From assembly GCA_900239685.1 (NCBI GenBank), contig OENT01000593.1:1-64000 (forward strand): a stretch of 64,000 nucleotides of DNA. The letters are read 5' to 3'. The position numbers and the translations under genes are program-made. Every line of letters begins with the position of its first letter. Within the stretch, counting starts at the first letter, position 1. This document shows, in pieces, positions 60,701 through 64,000 of this stretch. The notes under the pieces were generated by a model. The model saw only the letters and a program-made list of their open reading frames with translations. It did not search any database and was not told the DNA's origin. This DNA is from Rotaria macrura. Taxonomy: Eukaryota > Rotifera > Eurotatoria > Philodinida > Philodinidae.

Positions 60701-63687
60701 CGATCATACGTTTTAAAATTTACCGAATGAAAAAAGATACATTAAATTATCAAGTCTTCCGTGCAAGGAATTCATCGTGAATCAAAATACAAGTTCTATT
60801 CGAAGATCTTACCATATTTAGTCATGCTGACACTCGACATTTTCTTTCGTGAACTAATAAAAGTACACATATGAGCTTGGTTCACCAGAGAATCTCTCTA
60901 TGTATATGTCGTATCGAAGTTAGCTTGTTTATTGAAGTTGTTTTAGGTCGCACCCACACCCAAAAATGTCAATTCCGGTCAGATTTTTCAAGTTTTTGAT
61001 TTCTAGTGCATCTGATAGAACACGATGTCAACTGTCGAATGCACTATAGCTTATTCATTTTTTTCAGAGCACCCTACTCATTGAGGAAATCCTTCTTTCG
61101 CAATTTTTATTACCGACGAGTTTTCAATCTCTTTGTCCATATACCGGAGTGATTAATACATGCTGTAAGTGTCGCTAGTATATTGAATTTGAAATATATT
61201 TATTCTAAATACATAAGAAACTCAATTAAAAACCTTCATTCTGAAAAAAGCTTTGGAAATCATGCTGGAAAATTATTTTGAGTTTTTCTCAACATATTGT
61301 TCTCTGCCATGTCATTTTTGTATTTCCAGAATTTCTCCACCATTTTTTATGAAACAGAGGTCGGTTTGGTTTTAAATTATAGCTATCAACTGCCACTACA
61401 ACTTAACAGAGTCGAATTTTACGGTTAAATGAGCTTTGTTCTTGAACATCGAAATTTTTAACGTAGAGCAGCATTAGATTCTCAATTTTTGCACTACATG
61501 CTTTTATTAATAATTTTAGAAATGAAATCGGATATTCTGCTTCTTTCAAGTTGCAGTGGTAGATCATAGCTATATTTAAAAACCAACCCGAATGCGACAG
61601 TATCTGTTATGGGGAATAAATATGAGAAATGCCAACACTCACATTTTGTACCATGGTTCCACAATAAATTGGCACATAATGAATATTTTGGACTGAAATT
61701 TTTACTGTAAGATACCTAGCAGTAGAGACGTCTTCCATGAAAATTTCAGCAATATTTGATCACCCGATGTGAAAATGAAAATTAGGGTGTGGCGGCAGTT
61801 TATCAAGTTAGAAAGTAAATGGATGATGATCCAAACTACATTATCAAAACTAGTAATCAGAACTTGTCTTTCAATGAAACAAAAGATACATGTTTTTGTA
61901 GCAGATCAGAACAACATTGTAGAAGTTATGGTGGAAAAAAATTGAAATGATAAGATTATTCATTACAGCCTGTTGTAGAATGATGACATCGCGAATAACA
62001 TCCCAGGCGATTCATTCTGTCAACTAGATCCGATCGGATTTTACAGTGAATTTCTATAAAACCAACGGAATTCTGGTTGAGAACCGACATTTCGCTCCTT
62101 AGGATTGATATCCGGCAGCATCCGTTGTAGGGCTCTGACAGACCGCGAATGATGTCATTAGTTACTAGTTGACACGGAAATAATAAATTAATATTTTCTC
62201 GTCTGATTCGTTACTCATTCCTAAATCAGGATTTCGTAGGTTGGTCGGATTCGATCAGATCTAGTATCGGATTCTATCACTTGGGATATCATATTATCTT
62301 GTTTACACTTGCATCTATTTGTTTTACAATTATATTTTGACGTTCCTTGTCCATCGTCTAGCTGTTGCTCTTAATGTTTTTGGATCATCATTTACTTAAT
62401 GTCTAACTTGATTGAAACAGCTTTGATAAAAAATTCTATAGAAATTATAACCTCGATACGACAAATACATATCAAATGACTTCTTTTTCGATTCCCAGGA
62501 TTTCGATGAATATATCTAACGGAAATACTAAATAAATTGGAATGATAACAACGTTGCGGGCTAGAAAATGTTTCCGTTTCAATACTTTTTTGTGCGTCAT
62601 ATTTTCCAACGAATCCGGTAGGCTATCAAATGGTGTCCGATCTTCATCAGTTGGGAGGTTTCTTTTCAAACATGACTCAGATAACAAGTTACAAATGTTT
62701 TCGTTCGACAGTTCTTCGAACTGAATGTCACTTGATGAGACTTTTCTAACATTCATCCAATGATTATTACGTCGATTGAAATAATCTTTGGCATTCAGAG
62801 AAATTTTCGCATGAAACAATTTTGAAAGGTATGTCAACCACTTGTAAAATAGACTAGTCACTAGAACTAGTCCGATATTGCATGCGAAATATTCCGAGCG
62901 TTTCAGTTTTTCGACTCGTTACGTTACTCATCAATCTGCAAGGATGAAAAATGCTCATTGACATTATTAACACACTATTCGAACCTGTCTAATTAGACTC
63001 GTATTCTGTTTCATTGCTTAGAAACATCTCAACAACAACAACAAATAAAAAAAGAAACCTTCAAATCATGGTGCGCCGCAACTTGTTTATTGTCTTACGG
63101 ATTAGGTTCTACTCACCAATTTTCTAATTTCATCCATTTGATACATTATTGTAGCAGCTTGATTTGTCCTTAATTCTTTTGGCACATCAATAGCTTTTTT
63201 CAGATCATCAATTGTTAATAGCGATAAATCTAATGTATCGTTTGCTGAATGCGAAATAAATGGTCCCAATGAACATTGGATTCAAGGAAATTTACAATTA
63301 TATTTACCTGCCATATCCTTTAATTTTTGTAATGTTTCTAATTGATGACGTTTTTTTTCTTCGTCATAGATGCGTGGTTCAACATGTGTAACTCGATTTT
63401 TAGCTTCAAAAAAAAACAACAACAACAATTGTCATCGATGATAGACAACAAAAACTAAGTTCTTTACGTGGACTGGTATGTTTCTTCGGCGAACGTCGTC
63501 TTGATCGTGATCTAGATTTCGAATGTCGACGCCGAGGTGACCGTGATCGACTATGTCGATGCCGTTTTTGTCGATGATGACGCGATCTTGATCGTGATCG
63601 CGATCGTTTATGTCGATGACGTTTTACCGATGATGATCGAGATCGATCATGTCGTTTTCGATGACCTGATTTATCACTATGGTTTTT
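57744..63687 (-). CDS. RSRC2: RSRC2-like RS-rich coiled-coil protein, 5' end unresolved
   Basis: Exons in coding order: 63468-63687, 63308-63403, 63117-63244, 58073-58192, 57744-58016. Phases agree and give 278 codons. The first exon is an RS domain (repeats such as SRSRSRSR and HRHSRSRSP). A charged helical part (EEKKRHQLETLQKLKDMAG) follows, then KIYNTGAVNPLQYAQQQRKR with KLLW, then the C-terminal block AEKFRKLLGMK ... SLDKEYQTARITTHLRRGVGLGF. That block is the small-acidic-protein-like (SMAP) domain shared by SMAP and RSRC2. RSRC2 is a nuclear, splicing-associated protein. No ATG lies in the RS exon, and the upstream exon I could find (near 63835-63875) does not join in phase, so the start is missing or beyond the window. 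One intron is 4.9 kb; the rest are 56-64 nt. Confidence 0.7.
58276..58530 (-). pseudogene. GC-richer open stretch, possible gene or element relic
   Basis: About 85 codons with balanced composition and several Cys and Trp (LNVQWAHIQVWKERQCPSRE, LIYSECDNLLPRF). It stands out from the AT-rich intron. A stop lies just upstream of the first codons and no splice partners were found. It could be a relic of a transposon or captured gene, or an unrecognised exon. No family assigned. Confidence 0.3.
61370..61720 (+). repeat. diverged dispersed repeat, copy B
   Basis: Counterpart of 41250-41620 with the same block order (CTACAACTTAA, AGCTATATTTAAAAACCAA, ACTGAAATTTTTACTGTAAG). It lies in the RSRC2-like intron. 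Age appears considerable because only short blocks still match. Confidence 0.45.
62472..62861 (-). pseudogene. 129-codon open frame of unknown origin in an intron
   Basis: An open frame with coding-like mixed composition in its middle (VSSSDIQFEELSNENICNL, RNLPTDEDRTPFDSLPDS) and a hydrophobic end. It has no known motif, no evident start context and no splice partners. It may be a nested short gene or a relic of a mobile element. Listed because composition differs from the usual AT-driven frames. Confidence 0.25.
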
Positions 63688-64000
63688 CTAAAAAATATAA
63701 TAGAAAAACGAACATTCTAATACGTCATGCATTTAAGCAATATTCCGATTAGTCTTAAAATAAATATTGTTCTATAATACCTACCAATTAAAATTATGAA
63801 AATCGCTTTAATAGAACTTACAATCTATTGCAATGAAAATGTCCCATTTGATCATCGACATTAAATTGAATCGACTGATGACAAGTAGAACCATATCGAA
63901 CTTTCTTTCGGATAAGAAAACGATAGATTAGATTAAATTTAATGTATAGAAAAAAAAAAGATTTTTTTTCGTTCAACTATCTCTCTTTCTCTCTTTAAAA
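63688..64000. other. right edge, no exon resolved
   Basis: Should contain or precede the missing first exon of the RSRC2-like gene. A minus-strand ATG run near 63867 (MSMIKWDIFIAID) followed by GTAAGT at about 63828 looks exon-like, but joining it to the RS exon creates a stop. It may instead be a 5' UTR exon. A pyrimidine-rich run lies near 63979-63996. Confidence 0.4.

Larger units (their letters stand above)
58193..63116 (-). other. 4.9-kb intron of the RSRC2-like gene
   Basis: Unlike other introns here it contains several GC-richer islands: 58270-58530, 60110-60330 and 61970-62290. It also has open frames with coding-like composition at 62472-62861 and 58276-58530, both on the minus strand, and a repeat copy at 61370-61720. 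This looks like an accumulation of degraded mobile-element or gene fragments. None could be assigned to a family. Confidence 0.45.

Noticed and set aside
1..64000. CRISPR arrays, tRNA, rRNA and bacterial operon signals
   Set aside because: No regularly spaced repeats, no cloverleaf or rRNA core sequences, and all genes are eukaryotic with introns.

Overview
The window is AT-rich eukaryotic DNA with intron-containing metazoan genes: GT-AG introns, a neurexin, a serotonin-type receptor, and A/T-ending codons throughout. The mix of tiny introns (about 50-75 nt) with a few multi-kilobase ones, the low GC and the low-complexity-rich proteins suggest a spiralian invertebrate. A bdelloid rotifer is my best guess, but this is inference and no single gene here proves it.

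Layout. 1-7779: mostly non-coding, with hairpin repeats, a small inverted-repeat element (1514-1760) and one possible orphan exon (908-1120, -). 7780-22274 (+): a neurexin-type adhesion receptor in 12 exons (signal peptide, LamG, LamG, EGF, LamG, transmembrane segment, long cytoplasmic tail). Its last exon splices in phase, without a stop, into two WD40-type exons (22685-29406, +), so the simplest model is one 1,468-residue neurexin-WD40 protein. One neurexin intron holds a 1.66-kb hairpin with arms of about 533 bp that look nearly identical (15733-17395). 30739-33280 (+): a complete class A amine receptor of the 5-HT2 type. 33507-36069 (+): an ARF/ARL-like small GTPase, convergent with a membrane protein of unknown function (36149-36823, -). 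37195-42835 (-): RMND1/DUF155 mitochondrial protein. 43706-44524 (-): a divergent eIF2-beta-like zinc-finger protein. 48907-51116 (-): a nine-exon RagC/D GTPase. 54597-55367 (-): single-exon ribulose-5-phosphate 3-epimerase. 56542-57141 (-): unrecognised 199-residue protein. 57744-63687 (-, 5' end unresolved): an RSRC2-like RS-rich splicing protein.

The genes form no shared pathway. They read as an ordinary core-genome neighbourhood: synaptic adhesion, amine signalling, mitochondrial translation, TORC1 amino-acid sensing, pentose phosphate metabolism and splicing. The exon models rest on phase-consistent splice joins that I traced by eye, and no transcript evidence was available. The observations most worth following up are the neurexin-WD40 join, the long intronic hairpin, the divergent eIF2-beta-like gene, and several short inverted-repeat elements.
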